DNA from: Bacteroidales bacterium
Lineage (GTDB): Bacteria > Bacteroidota > Bacteroidia > Bacteroidales > F082
Direction: 5' to 3'
Assembly: GCA_024400295.1 (NCBI GenBank)
Contig: JAKSNA010000003.1
Location: forward strand, 62,001 to 126,000
DNA length: 64,000 nt
This document shows, in pieces, positions 17,712 to 27,400 of this stretch (position 1 is its first letter; each line of letters starts with the position of its first letter). Both the position numbers and the translations under genes were made by a program. Below the pieces are notes generated by a model. The model ran no database searches, was not told where the DNA came from, and was given only the letters and a program-made list of their open reading frames with translations.

Positions 17712-19148
17712 CTATAAAATAATCCAGACCTCACTCGGCCCTCTCATATAGACAGTGCTCTGCACATAATACTTGTCGAGCAGATATTTCTGAAGCATCG
17801 TACCGAAGTCATTGGTGTCCATGCGCTGAACTGCCCCACGGCGGCCAGTCTTTGTTATAGGCATCATCACCTGATTGAATGTCAGTATGTTAGGCGATAT
17901 TGTACGAGTCGGGTTATTATCGACCGTATTGTCCTGCAGCCAATAATAAATGATGTCGCCGAGCGGTGTCTCCTCATCTTCAAACATGAATGTCGATGTG
18001 TTGAAGTCGTATTCCGATGCGTCTGTCCTCTTCACCTTCACGGTAATCTGACGACCTTTCTCCGACATCTCCACGTAATGGTTAAGCAGCTTGTTGCAGA
18101 ATCCGTCCATGTGGTTCAGGACCGCCTCTTCGAGCAGCGTGTTCACCGTAGCAGACATCGACGGCTTTCCGTCGCCGTGAGCGTGAGCGAGTTCCTTGGC
18201 GTTTGAGCTTTGGTCAACGACACGCATGTCGAATGTGACATAGCGTTGTGCGCCTTTTTCCATCACCGAGAAATCAAGGTCAACGATGTAATCGACATGA
18301 GCTGTGCGTCTGATCCTGTCTGTCGGTGACTCGGCTATTTCGCCGTCGAGGTTGTAGTCGCTTGCCATGAACGATGTCTCGTCCTGTTCCTGTTTCATAC
18401 TCTTGAGGAGATACTCAAGGCTCTGTACCTCAAAGCCTTTCTTGTTGAAAATATCATCAAGCGATGCTATCACAAGGCGGAGGTCACGGCTGTCTTCCCT
18501 GCTGAAAATGTCGTAATTCGGTATTGTGTGTTTTTCGCCGGTCTCATCAGTCCATGTCTGGACGAAGCCCATGCTGGTGCAATACACATCAGAAGGCACC
18601 ACCATCAGGATTGGTTTCATATACTTGCCGGCGGCTGTGTTTTCCAATTTCTTTGCATAACCCTTTGACTGCATATATTTCAGAAGTTCATCGTACAGAA
18701 CCTGCACATCAAGTGACACCTTATATGATTTGCCTTCCTTCACTGTCTGCGGCTGGCCGGTCTTATTGATGTACCTGACGTATTGTCCTGCTGGTGTTTT
18801 CTTCGTCGGGAGTGCCAGGAAACTCTCGAAGAAAGCCATGTTCTCTTCCGCAACCTCATAGCCCACAATGGCCGGTGTTGCCTTTGTCTGCTCCGACGCT
18901 GTTATCCCGCGGAACAGGCAGGCGGCCACTGCATCGCGTTTAGCCATCGCGATGGCGGTCTCTGCATCTTTCGCCGTCGTCTTCACATTAAAGACCTTTG
19001 TTCCGTCCTGCCCGACACCAATGTATTGCACTTCATATTGTTGGTCGAGGACTGATAGTTTTTCATTTTTTTTCTGCGCCTGCGCAACGTTGCCACAGAC
19101 GAAAATCGCCAAAAGCAGGCATAAGAGTTTGTACATGTTTTTCATCAT
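17712..19148 (-). CDS. DUF6175-like exported protein
   Basis: About 479 residues. I start at the tandem ATGs at 19148/19145, giving MMKNMYKLLCLLLAIFVCGNVAQAQ, a good signal peptide. The 27 residues upstream in frame do not look coding. The mature N-terminus contains KVFNVKTTAKDAETAIAMAK followed by AVAACLFRG, which I recognise as DUF6175-like from Bacteroidetes proteins. That alanine-rich helix resembles the LPP20 helix of two downstream neighbours. The rest is a mixed alpha/beta region without recognised catalytic motifs. First gene of the four-gene exported set, 77 bases after pepE. Confidence 0.65.
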   Translation of the reverse strand: MMKNMYKLLCLLLAIFVCGNVAQAQKKNEKLSVLDQQYEVQYIGVGQDGTKVFNVKTTAKDAETAIAMAKRDAVAACLFRGITASEQTKATPAIVGYEVAEENMAFFESFLALPTKKTPAGQYVRYINKTGQPQTVKEGKSYKVSLDVQVLYDELLKYMQSKGYAKKLENTAAGKYMKPILMVVPSDVYCTSMGFVQTWTDETGEKHTIPNYDIFSREDSRDLRLVIASLDDIFNKKGFEVQSLEYLLKSMKQEQDETSFMASDYNLDGEIAESPTDRIRRTAHVDYIVDLDFSVMEKGAQRYVTFDMRVVDQSSNAKELAHAHGDGKPSMSATVNTLLEEAVLNHMDGFCNKLLNHYVEMSEKGRQITVKVKRTDASEYDFNTSTFMFEDEETPLGDIIYYWLQDNTVDNNPTRTISPNILTFNQVMMPITKTGRRGAVQRMDTNDFGTMLQKYLLDKYYVQSTVYMRGPSEVWIIL

Positions 19149-19225
19149 CTCAATCAATTTGCTATAAAAATAACATTTATTTAAACACGTTGTATTATCT
19201 GAATTTTTATCAAGATTTATCACAA

Positions 19226-19990
19226 TCACAAGACATACTTTGTAATCTCCTGATTCGGTTCAAGCTCGACAGGTTCTTTCCCGTATTGGAAAATCATCAT
19301 CTTCTTGCCGCCTTTGAGGAAATATCTGTCGTCATTGACCCATATTGCCGTCGCCTCGCGCAAGCCAACGACTTTCATCTCTTGACGGACTGCGAGGTAT
19401 TCATTGATGCGGTCCTGACGTGTCTCGCCGCCGTGTTTAATCATTTTGTCGATTTCCGGATGAGGGTCAAGGTAATGCGGGTTAATCTGGAACGGGATGA
19501 GGTTCAACGTATTGAAGCTTGCAGGCTGTACGATCGGCATGTCGTTTGTCGTGCACAGTGTCGGGCAGACGACGTTCGAGCCTGCGCTCCAGCCTATGTA
19601 AGGAGTGCCATTGCCGGCGCATTTCGCGATGACGTCCATCAAGCCGTACTTGTGCATCTCGGCTACAAGATGGAATGTATTTCCGCCTCCGACGACGATG
19701 CAGTCGGCTGATTTAACGAGAGCGATCTTGTCTTCCACCTCATGAACCGACACGAAATCGTTCACTCCGAGTTTGTCGTGGAACACTTTCTTCACCTTTG
19801 CGGTATAGGCGTCGTAGCTTGCCGGATATGGATTGCCGCCGATAAAAACACCGGCAAACGGCACGAAAACGACCTTGCTGTTTTCACCGAGTCTGTTTTT
19901 TTCAAAGAACTGTTCAAGCTGGGTCATCGCCCAAGCCAGATATGTCTCACCGAAATTGGTGGAGTTGCTGATAAGTAATAAATTCTTCAT
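19226..19990 (-). CDS. pepE: Dipeptidase E (alpha-aspartyl dipeptidase)
   Basis: A 254-residue cytoplasmic S51 peptidase that hydrolyses Asp-X dipeptides. The nucleophile serine sits in GWSAGSNVVCPT and an upstream glycine-rich CIVVGGGNTFHL is family-typical, as is the later NPHYLDPHPE. Length is slightly above the enteric enzyme (about 229-240). A TATCTTTG -7 element lies upstream at 20015-20008. The position before the exported operon may be coincidental. Confidence 0.93.
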   Translation of the reverse strand: MKNLLLISNSTNFGETYLAWAMTQLEQFFEKNRLGENSKVVFVPFAGVFIGGNPYPASYDAYTAKVKKVFHDKLGVNDFVSVHEVEDKIALVKSADCIVVGGGNTFHLVAEMHKYGLMDVIAKCAGNGTPYIGWSAGSNVVCPTLCTTNDMPIVQPASFNTLNLIPFQINPHYLDPHPEIDKMIKHGGETRQDRINEYLAVRQEMKVVGLREATAIWVNDDRYFLKGGKKMMIFQYGKEPVELEPNQEITKYVL

Positions 19991-20007
19991 TTCTTAAAAT
20001 ATTTGCG

Positions 20008-20015
20008 CAAAGATA
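20008..20015 (-). promoter_or_regulatory. -7 element for pepE
   Basis: TATCTTTG on the - strand, 18 bases before the start codon. No convincing -33 element was seen. Confidence 0.45.
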
Positions 20016-20056
20016 TATATTTTTCAGATATAGCATACCTTTTTTAATTAAATTTT

Positions 20057-20812
20057 TCAATCGACGCCCTTAAACAGCTCTGTCGGGTAGCTCACGTTTT
20101 CGAGGAACAAGGCGTGAGCCGGCACCGATGTCCCCGCGGAGCAGCGGTCTTTGTGTTCAATGACGGCACGGAAACCGTCAAGGTCCATCTTGCCTTTCCC
20201 GACTTCAAGCATCGTCCCGACTATGGCACGCACCATATTCCGCAGGAAACGGTCGGCTTTGATCTCAAACACAAGCAGGTCGCCTTCGCAGTACCATCGC
20301 GCCTCCATGATCTTGCAGTTGTTCGTCTTAACCTGGGTATGAAGCTTCGAGAAACTCGTAAAATCCGTATATTCAAACAATATTGCCGCCGCTTCATTCA
20401 TCATCTCGACATCAAGATTGCCATAAACGTAGAAAGAGTCGTGACTATGGAACGGGTTTTTGCTTCGCGTAATATAATAATGGTATGTCCGTGAAGTTGC
20501 ATCAAAACGTGCATGAAAATGATGATAGACCTGCCAGCAGTCGAACACCACGATGTCATCCGGAAGGAACACATTCAACTGATAAACAAAATTTTGCAAG
20601 TCATCAATCGGCTCACATTCAAAATGTGCGTAGAAGTTTCTCGCATTGACGCCGGTGTCGGTCCTGCCACAGCCGGTCACACTCACAGTCTGTTTTAATT
20701 TCAGGCTGATGCATTTTTCCAAAACCTCCTGAACCGACACCGCTCCCGGCTGAATTTGCCAGCCGTGGTAGGCTTTCCCATTATATGCGAGGTGTAAAAA
20801 ATACCTGTTCAT
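20057..20812 (-). CDS. truA: tRNA pseudouridine(38-40) synthase
   Basis: Converts uridines 38-40 of the tRNA anticodon arm to pseudouridine. The 251-residue length is normal. The catalytic aspartate lies in GRTDTGVNARNF (about residues 50-61), and the C-terminal half has FLRNMVRAIVGTMLEVGKG, the conserved RNA-contacting helix. Start MNRYFLHLAYNGKAYHGWQ is typical. Upstream on the - strand TATCTTTG (20837-20830) is a plausible -7 element. Confidence 0.97.
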   Translation of the reverse strand: MNRYFLHLAYNGKAYHGWQIQPGAVSVQEVLEKCISLKLKQTVSVTGCGRTDTGVNARNFYAHFECEPIDDLQNFVYQLNVFLPDDIVVFDCWQVYHHFHARFDATSRTYHYYITRSKNPFHSHDSFYVYGNLDVEMMNEAAAILFEYTDFTSFSKLHTQVKTNNCKIMEARWYCEGDLLVFEIKADRFLRNMVRAIVGTMLEVGKGKMDLDGFRAVIEHKDRCSAGTSVPAHALFLENVSYPTELFKGVD

Positions 20813-20844
20813 GTCTCAAAATTGAGTTGCAAAGATAAAAAAAA

Positions 20845-20876
20845 TTTGCATAATAGAAAAACATATCATAATTTTG
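20845..20876 (+). promoter_or_regulatory. Bacteroidetes-type promoter for aat
   Basis: TTTG at 20845-20848, a 20-base spacer and TAATTTTG at 20869-20876 give a near-ideal -33/-7 promoter, 40 bases before the aat ATG. Confidence 0.75.
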
Positions 20877-20916
20877 CGCGTTCATTTTTGAGCAACAACC
20901 CTTAAAAATTGATGCC

Positions 20917-21687
20917 ATGTCGATATGTATGCTAAAAGATGAAGTTTATGACTTCCCGCCTGTTACTCAGGCAAATCAAGACGGACTGCTGGCGGTCGGG
21001 GGTGACTTGTCACCGGAGAGACTGTTGATTGCCTACTCACAAGGGATTTTCCCGTGGTTTAACGAAGGGGAACCCATTTTATGGTGGTCTCTCGACCCGA
21101 GGATGGTGATGAAACCCGCCGACATCAAAGTCACGAAATCGCTATGGAAAACAATAGAGTCAAATAAATTCTCATGTACTTTCGACTCCGACTTCGAAGG
21201 TGTCATTCGCGCTTGTGCGACAGTGAGGCGGAAGGACGATGAGGGCAATGCAGACGAAGACAATGACCAGCCCGACACTTGGATTAACGAGGACATGATC
21301 CACGCATACTGCGAGCTGCACGAACTAGGCTTCGCACATTCCGTCGAGACTTATTACGGCAACGAGCTTGTCGGCGGGCTTTACGGTGTCTCCATCGGGA
21401 AGGTCTTCTGCGGCGAGTCAATGTTCCACACAAAGACCGATGCCTCGAAGGTAGCCTTTTATCACCTATGCGACTTCCTGAAGAGGAACAGCTTCGAACT
21501 CATTGACGCGCAGCAGGAGACAGGCCACCTCAAACGTCTCGGAGCCGCCCCCATTCCGCGCAAGGATTTCATCAAGGCGCTGAAAAACATGGTGAAAGAG
21601 AACTCCCTCGTCGGCAACTGGGGCGATGGCAGCGCGGAATGGAAAAAACTCATCATCGACAATCAAGACTTGGTTGTCAAAGACTAA
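20917..21687 (+). CDS. aat: Leucyl/phenylalanyl-tRNA-protein transferase
   Basis: Adds Leu or Phe from aminoacyl-tRNA to N-terminal Lys or Arg of proteins, marking them for ClpAP in the N-degron pathway. The 256-residue protein contains the family blocks GLLAVGGDLSPERLL, GIFPWFNEGEPILWWSLDPR, GVSIGKVFCGESMF and LIDAQQETGHLKRLGA. The only unusual point is a short acidic insert (residues about 107-123, DDEGNADEDNDQPD) in a loop. It is convergent with kdsA across 108 bases in which I see no further feature. Confidence 0.97.
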   Translation: MSICMLKDEVYDFPPVTQANQDGLLAVGGDLSPERLLIAYSQGIFPWFNEGEPILWWSLDPRMVMKPADIKVTKSLWKTIESNKFSCTFDSDFEGVIRACATVRRKDDEGNADEDNDQPDTWINEDMIHAYCELHELGFAHSVETYYGNELVGGLYGVSIGKVFCGESMFHTKTDASKVAFYHLCDFLKRNSFELIDAQQETGHLKRLGAAPIPRKDFIKALKNMVKENSLVGNWGDGSAEWKKLIIDNQDLVVKD

Positions 21688-21795
21688 TACATATTAAACA
21701 CAAGCACTCAGAGATAGCCGCCGACCGCGCATCCGACCATTCCGGCGGCAACCGTCATATAACCGCGGTCATGCAAACATCACGTTATCAGCTCT

Positions 21796-22611
21796 TCACA
21801 AAGCCTCTTTTATCCTGACTAATTTTTCGAGCAGTGGCTCCACGAGGTCAAGGCGCAGCATATTGGCGCCGTCAGACTTGGCCATTGCGGGGTTCGGGTG
21901 AGTCTCCATGAAGATTCCGTCGGCGCCGGCGGCAATCGCGGCCTTTGAGATCAAGCCGATGAGTTCGGGTTTCCCGCCAGTCACGCCGCCCGTCTGGTTG
22001 GGCTGTTGAAGCGAGTGTGTCACGTCCATGATGACCGGCACGTTGCATTTCTGCATCTCATATATATTACGGTAATCGACGACAAGATCCTGATAACCGA
22101 AGAAATTGCCGCGGTCTGTCAGCATCACGGAGTTGTTGCCCGACTGCACGACCTTATCAACGGCGAACTGCATTGACGCGCCCGAGAGGAACTGTCCCTT
22201 CTTGATATTCACAGTCTTGCCGGTCCTCGCCGCCGCTATGAGGAGGTCGGTCTGCCGGCACAGGAACGCCGGAATCTGCAACACATCGACATATTCGGCA
22301 GCCATCGCCGCCTCTTCACACGCGTGGATGTCGGTGACAACCGGAACGTTGAACTCCTTGGAGATATTCTTGAGGACATTGAGTGCCTTCAGGTCGCCGA
22401 TACCTTGAAAAGAATCAATTCTTGAACGGTTGGCTTTTCTGTACGAGCCTTTGAAAATCAACGGGATGTCAAGGCCTTTAGTTATCGAAACGAGTTTCTC
22501 CGCAATCTTGAACGGAGACTCTTCATCCTCAATGACACATGGGCCGGCAAGCAGGAAAAACCTGTCGCCTCTCTTCCCTTTCAAAAACGGATATTCATCT
22601 ATATTAATCAT
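21796..22611 (-). CDS. kdsA: 3-deoxy-8-phosphooctulonate (KDO-8-P) synthase
   Basis: Condenses arabinose 5-phosphate with phosphoenolpyruvate, the first committed step of KDO and so lipid A-core synthesis. Motifs FFLLAGPCVIEDE, FKGSYRKANRS, QIPAFLCRQTDLL, NIKKGQFL and the C-terminal GADGIFMETHPNP are diagnostic. I use the ATG at 22611 (MINIDEYPF) rather than a TTG two codons earlier. It sits 2 bases after the stop of the upstream PCMD gene, so the two are cotranscribed. It confirms a lipopolysaccharide-bearing outer membrane. Confidence 0.97.
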   Translation of the reverse strand: MINIDEYPFLKGKRGDRFFLLAGPCVIEDEESPFKIAEKLVSITKGLDIPLIFKGSYRKANRSRIDSFQGIGDLKALNVLKNISKEFNVPVVTDIHACEEAAMAAEYVDVLQIPAFLCRQTDLLIAAARTGKTVNIKKGQFLSGASMQFAVDKVVQSGNNSVMLTDRGNFFGYQDLVVDYRNIYEMQKCNVPVIMDVTHSLQQPNQTGGVTGGKPELIGLISKAAIAAGADGIFMETHPNPAMAKSDGANMLRLDLVEPLLEKLVRIKEAL

Positions 22612-22613
22612 AA

Positions 22614-23375
22614 TCAATGGATATTTTTGTTGTAAATAAGTTCCACGTCATCGATATAAAACTCATCTTTTGAAGACCCCTCACCCGCTATCTTATTGGT
22701 AGAAAACAAAACGAGGATATATCGAGGTTTCACATCCGAATGTCTCGTGACGAAAGGCACGCTGACACGTCTCCACACATAATCATCAGACCCGGCTGCG
22801 GAAGTCCTTGAGATGAAACAAGGTCCTGACACAGCGCACACTTGGTCTTGGGGCTTGCTGTATTCAGGACCTGCGTAAATGAAATCGACATCACCATGAA
22901 CCACCGAGACGAAATTTGCCTGTGAGTCAGTGTCTTTCGCCCTGAAGCACACCCACGCCACTATAGAATCCGGAACGGCGTTTATCGGCATGCAGAAATC
23001 AGGATTGTCACGTTGAGTGTAATTGTAATTGTCTTCATGGTTTTTGGTTTTCATGCTGCTGGCGTTGATGCGACCGCACGTGAGGTTGCCGTTTGCGAGC
23101 ACTCCGAAGATGCTGCGCGGACGAAGCAGGACACTGTATTTACCATTGGAACCAGGGCGCGTCTTTGTCGATTTGAAGACCTGTTTCGACACCATGCCAG
23201 CGTATCTTCCTGTCGCGCTCGTTATCGTATGCCAATAATCAGGCTCAATGTCACTGTTGTCCTCGTTGTTCCACGTTTCAAAGCCGCCGTTTCTAACATT
23301 CAAATAATCAGCGTTTTGTGAAAACAAAGTATTTGCGAGACACAGGAGCAAAACTACAAATGCAATGTTTTTCAT
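22614..23375 (-). CDS. PCMD-domain surface protein
   Basis: A 253-residue exported protein with signal peptide MKNIAFVVLLLCLANTLFSQ. The ATG at 23375 is chosen; the preceding 17 codons of the open frame run through A/T-rich leader. The mature part opens NGGFETWNNEDNSDIEPDYW and ends with a strand set finishing DEFYIDDVELIY, matching the putative carbohydrate metabolism domain (PCMD) of Bacteroidetes with a galactose-binding-like jelly roll. Ligand unknown. Translationally close to kdsA, an unexpected pairing with an LPS enzyme. Confidence 0.7.
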   Translation of the reverse strand: MKNIAFVVLLLCLANTLFSQNADYLNVRNGGFETWNNEDNSDIEPDYWHTITSATGRYAGMVSKQVFKSTKTRPGSNGKYSVLLRPRSIFGVLANGNLTCGRINASSMKTKNHEDNYNYTQRDNPDFCMPINAVPDSIVAWVCFRAKDTDSQANFVSVVHGDVDFIYAGPEYSKPQDQVCAVSGPCFISRTSAAGSDDYVWRRVSVPFVTRHSDVKPRYILVLFSTNKIAGEGSSKDEFYIDDVELIYNKNIH

Positions 23376-23484
23376 TTTATTCCATTTTTTAATTAAAAAA
23401 CTCGCAAAAATAATCAAAAAAAGCAAAGGGCAAACAAAAAATTTTCACTTTAAGAATCGGGACACAACAAGACCGTTTTATTCG

Positions 23485-23492
23485 TACTTTTG
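23485..23492 (+). promoter_or_regulatory. -7 element for the TIGR02757 gene
   Basis: TACTTTTG, 14 bases before the start codon. The -33 element is not convincing. Confidence 0.4.
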
Positions 23493-23506
23493 CAAAAATT
23501 TTTGAA

Positions 23507-24247
23507 ATGAAAGACATCAAAGAATATCTCGACTCCCTTGTCGAGAAAAACAACACCGAAGCCTTCATCAAGGACGACCCTGTACAATTTCCGCACAGAT
23601 TCAACGACTTACGCGACATTGAGATTGTTTCGTTTTTAGTTGCGACGATAGCATGGGGCAACAGGAAAATGATTCTCAACAACTCTGACAGAATGCTCGG
23701 CATGATGGGGAAATCGCCGTACGACTACGTCATGTCGGAAGGCTGGAGGAGCCTTGAACCCGACAGGTGCGTTCACAGGACATTTTTCAACAGAGACCTG
23801 ATGTATTACTGCAACGGCTTGAGAGCCATCTATCAGAGCCAAAGCACCTTGGAAGACATTTTCGCTGTAGGCGACACATGGCGCGGCATACAGAATTTCC
23901 GCGAAATGATTGCCGGTGCTAACGGCACTGCAAGCAAGCACATCTCCAACCCATGCTGCGAAGAGCCAAAGAAAGGCTCGGCTTGCAAGCGCCTACACAT
24001 GGCCTTGCGCTGGCTTGTCAGAAACGACGGCATCGTTGACCTCGGCGTCTGGAAACGACTGAGTCCCAGAGACTTGATGATTCCGTTAGACGTACACGTT
24101 GCGAGGGTCTCGCGTGACCTCGGACTTATCGAAAGGAAAAGCAACGACCGTCAGACAGTGGAGATGCTCACCGCGAAACTGCGCGAATTTGACGCAAACG
24201 ACCCCGTGAAATACGACTTCGCATTGTTCGGAGTCGAGCTGATGTAG
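23507..24247 (+). CDS. TIGR02757 (DUF2400) family protein
   Basis: 246 residues matching a conserved Bacteroidetes and epsilon-proteobacterial family of unknown function. It shows DDPVQFPHRFNDLRDIEIVSF, IAWGNRKMI, LCMALRWLVR-like text (HMALRWLVRNDGIVDLGVW) and the terminal DVHVARVSRDLGL plus DPVKYDFALFGVELM. The LLP/DVHV helix pattern resembles helix-hairpin-helix glycosylases, so a nucleic-acid role is possible but unproven. Length is typical. Confidence 0.85.
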   Translation: MKDIKEYLDSLVEKNNTEAFIKDDPVQFPHRFNDLRDIEIVSFLVATIAWGNRKMILNNSDRMLGMMGKSPYDYVMSEGWRSLEPDRCVHRTFFNRDLMYYCNGLRAIYQSQSTLEDIFAVGDTWRGIQNFREMIAGANGTASKHISNPCCEEPKKGSACKRLHMALRWLVRNDGIVDLGVWKRLSPRDLMIPLDVHVARVSRDLGLIERKSNDRQTVEMLTAKLREFDANDPVKYDFALFGVELM

Positions 24248-24292
24248 TTGGAAGTCGAAAGTTCATAAAGTCAGAAAGTTGAAAGTGGCTGA
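24247..24292. repeat. Short-period GAAAGT repeat tract
   Basis: The block GAAGT/GAAAGT/AAAGTC/GAAAGTT recurs every 7-9 bases right after the TIGR02757 stop codon. It is related in style to the tract at 6369. Confidence 0.55.
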
Positions 24293-24416
24293 CACATCAT
24301 ATTGGCGAGCCGTTTTTTTTGTTGAAAACCCATGAATTTTGAAAGTTATCAACATTTTGTTGATAAATAGTTTGATAATAATAAAAGAATCGCGCGTGTT
24401 CCTAAATAAATATCGC

Positions 24417-24424
24417 TAATTTTG
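24417..24424 (+). promoter_or_regulatory. -7 element for the giant T9SS gene
   Basis: TAATTTTG, 68 bases before the start codon, leaving an A/T-rich leader of about 60 bases. Confidence 0.45.
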
Positions 24425-24492
24425 CGCATCAATAAAATTTGAAATATTTTTGAAACAAATAATTAAAAATCAATAAATTAACAAACAGTACA

Positions 24493-27400
24493 ATGAAACA
24501 CAAATTTACTTTAATGATGACAGCGTTGATGCTGTTAATCACAAATGCATTCACGGCATTTGGGCAAACGCAGTATGAGAAAGTCACTTCTGCACCCACC
24601 GACTGGTCGGGAGAATACATTCTCGTATATGAAGAATCCGCAACATCAGCATACGTCTGGACAGGCGTCGATGCTGCTAATTGCTATACCACTTCTTCAA
24701 TCAGCCAAAACGTGATATCCGCAGAAGAATCAGTGACAATCACCATCGCAACGATGGATGGCGGCTATTCAGTTAAAATCAATGGCGGAGACAATGACGG
24801 CAAATACATTTCACACAGTGCAAATTCAAATGGTTTGAGTACTGGAGATGACGCTGCCGCACAAGTAATTACATACGGCGATAACAGTGTTTTTATTACA
24901 AACGGCGGCGGTGCTGTCATGCGTTTCAACATCGCAAGCAACCAGATGCGTTTCCGTTTCTACAAATCTTCGTCATATTCAAGCCAGCAGCCGGTGCAAC
25001 TTTACAAGAAAGCCCAATCAGGCAATGCTGTCGCCACTCCGACATTCAGCCCCGAGGCCGGAACCTACACAGAAGTTCAAAATGTGACGATAAGCTGTAC
25101 AACCGAAGGCGCGACAATCTACTACACCACAAATGGCTCAACACCCGACACTCTCAGCTCGATTTATTATGCGCCTATCAGCATTAGTGCTACAACAACA
25201 GTCAAGGCTGTCGCGATGAAAGAAGGTCTCGACAACAGTAACATTGCCACAGCCGAATATACCATTGAGGTCTTACAGAGCGGCAACTTCGGTCGCGTGA
25301 GCAAGGCAAGTGACATTACGACCGACGGCACATACCTTTTAGTCTGCGTGAGTGCCGGCACTGCAGCGACAAACTCCGTATCTAGCAGCGCGTTACAGAC
25401 GGCAGCCGTGACAATAACCGACAACGTCATCACCACTGGATACAACACCGACGGCAAACCCTACGCAGTGACCATCGAGACGGCGACAGACGGCTATTAC
25501 ATCAAACTGAATAACGGTAAATATATCAACAACTCAAGCAGCACAGGCATTTCCGCAAGTGAGACGGCATCGAGCGTGTGGGCATTCAACAGCTACGAAG
25601 GTGGAATGATTGCCCAGAACACAAGCAACAACAACAGATTCCTCGGCGGAGCGTCTGCCGCAGGCGCGACGTACAAAGCCTACGCCGCTTCAAACCTCGG
25701 CGGTGAAACCAATCCCGTGGTCATGCTCTTCAAGAAGGACTTGACACCGAGTGTTGAATCCGTTGCAACCCCGACATTCAGCCCCGAGGCCGGAACTTAT
25801 ACCGAAGCGCAGACTGTGACGATAAGCTGCGAGACCGAAGGCGCGACTATCTACTACACCACCAATGGTACGACACCCGACACTCTCAGCTCGGTTTATT
25901 ACACACCTATCAACATAGCCCAAACAACAACGGTCAAGGCTGTCGCGATGAAAGCAGGTCTCGACAACAGCGAAGTGGCATCGGCGACATATACCATCGA
26001 GGCTCCTCTAACCACGATGGACGAGATTTTCGCAAAGGCGACAGCTGCCGGAAGCACGGCTACCGACGTCACCATAACATTCAACAACTGGGTCGTCACG
26101 GGCGTGGCCGGCTCGAACGCATACGTGACCGACGGCACCAAAGGACTCATAATATATGGAAGCGGCCATGGTTTCACCGTCGGCGACCACCTCACGGGAA
26201 CAGCGTCCTGCAAAGTCCAATTATATCAAGGTTCATCGGAGCTTACAAATCTCAAGACGACAACAACGGGACTCACAGTCACTCCGGGCACAACTGTCGA
26301 ACCCGTCGTCATGACGATCGACCAGATCACGAGCGGCGTCTATACCGGTGCCGTCATCACAATCAACAACGTCAGCTATGACGAGACAGAGTCCGTCCTT
26401 TCCGACGGGACGAACACCATAAAGCCTTTCAACAAACTTTACAGCGGAATGTCGTTCACCGATGGCGAAAATTACAATGTCACAGGCCTTTATCTGCAAT
26501 ACAACGCAACCAAGGAAATAATGCCCCGCAATGCAGATGATATCGAATTAGTTCAGACACCCGGCACGCAAGTCGCCACCCCGACATTCAGCCCCGAGGC
26601 CGGAACCTACACAGAAACTCAAAATGTTACGATAAGCTGTACAACCGAAGGCGCGACAATCTACTACACCACAAATGGCTCAACACCCGACACTCTCAGC
26701 TCGATTTATTATGCGCCTATCAGCATTAGTGCTACAACAACAGTCAAGGCTGTCGCGATGAAAGAAGGTCTCGACAACAGCGAAGTGTCCGAAGCCGAAT
26801 ACGTCATCAATACAACACCTGTGACGGACGGTTTTAAAAAGTTGTTGAGCCACAACGACCTCGCCAGGATTTCAAATACGACCGAGGTGATGATTGTCGA
26901 TGTTTCCGGCGGAATGGCACTCACCAGCGCAAACGGCACCAGTTCGGCACCGACGGCAGTCGCAGTATCCATCAATAACGACGTTATCAGCGGCGACGTT
27001 GATGAAGCACTCCTCTGGAATGTACATAAAGTGACCGACGGTTACATATTCACTGTCAAAGGCGACAACACAAAGTGGCTCTATACAACAGACGCCAACA
27101 ACGGCGTGAGAGTCGGCACAAACGAGACCAACATCTGGACTGTTGACATCGTGGACGGAAACTACCACGGAATGAAACACAATGGGACTAATCGTTACAT
27201 TGGCGTTTACAACAGTCAGGACTGGAGAGCCTACACCACTGTGAATAACAACATAAAGAACGTTCAGATCGAATTTTTCATCAACGGCGAACTTCCGGAA
27301 CAAACTCAGGTGACAAAACCAGAGTTCAGCATCGCGGCAGGCACATACACGGAGCCTTTCGAAGTCGCTATAAGCTGTTCAACCGAAGGCGCAACCATAT

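Noticed and set aside
16241..19711. Several 60-240-codon + strand frames opposite the exported-protein operon
   Set aside because: The - strand genes have signal peptides, family motifs and operon spacing. The + strand translations show none of these.
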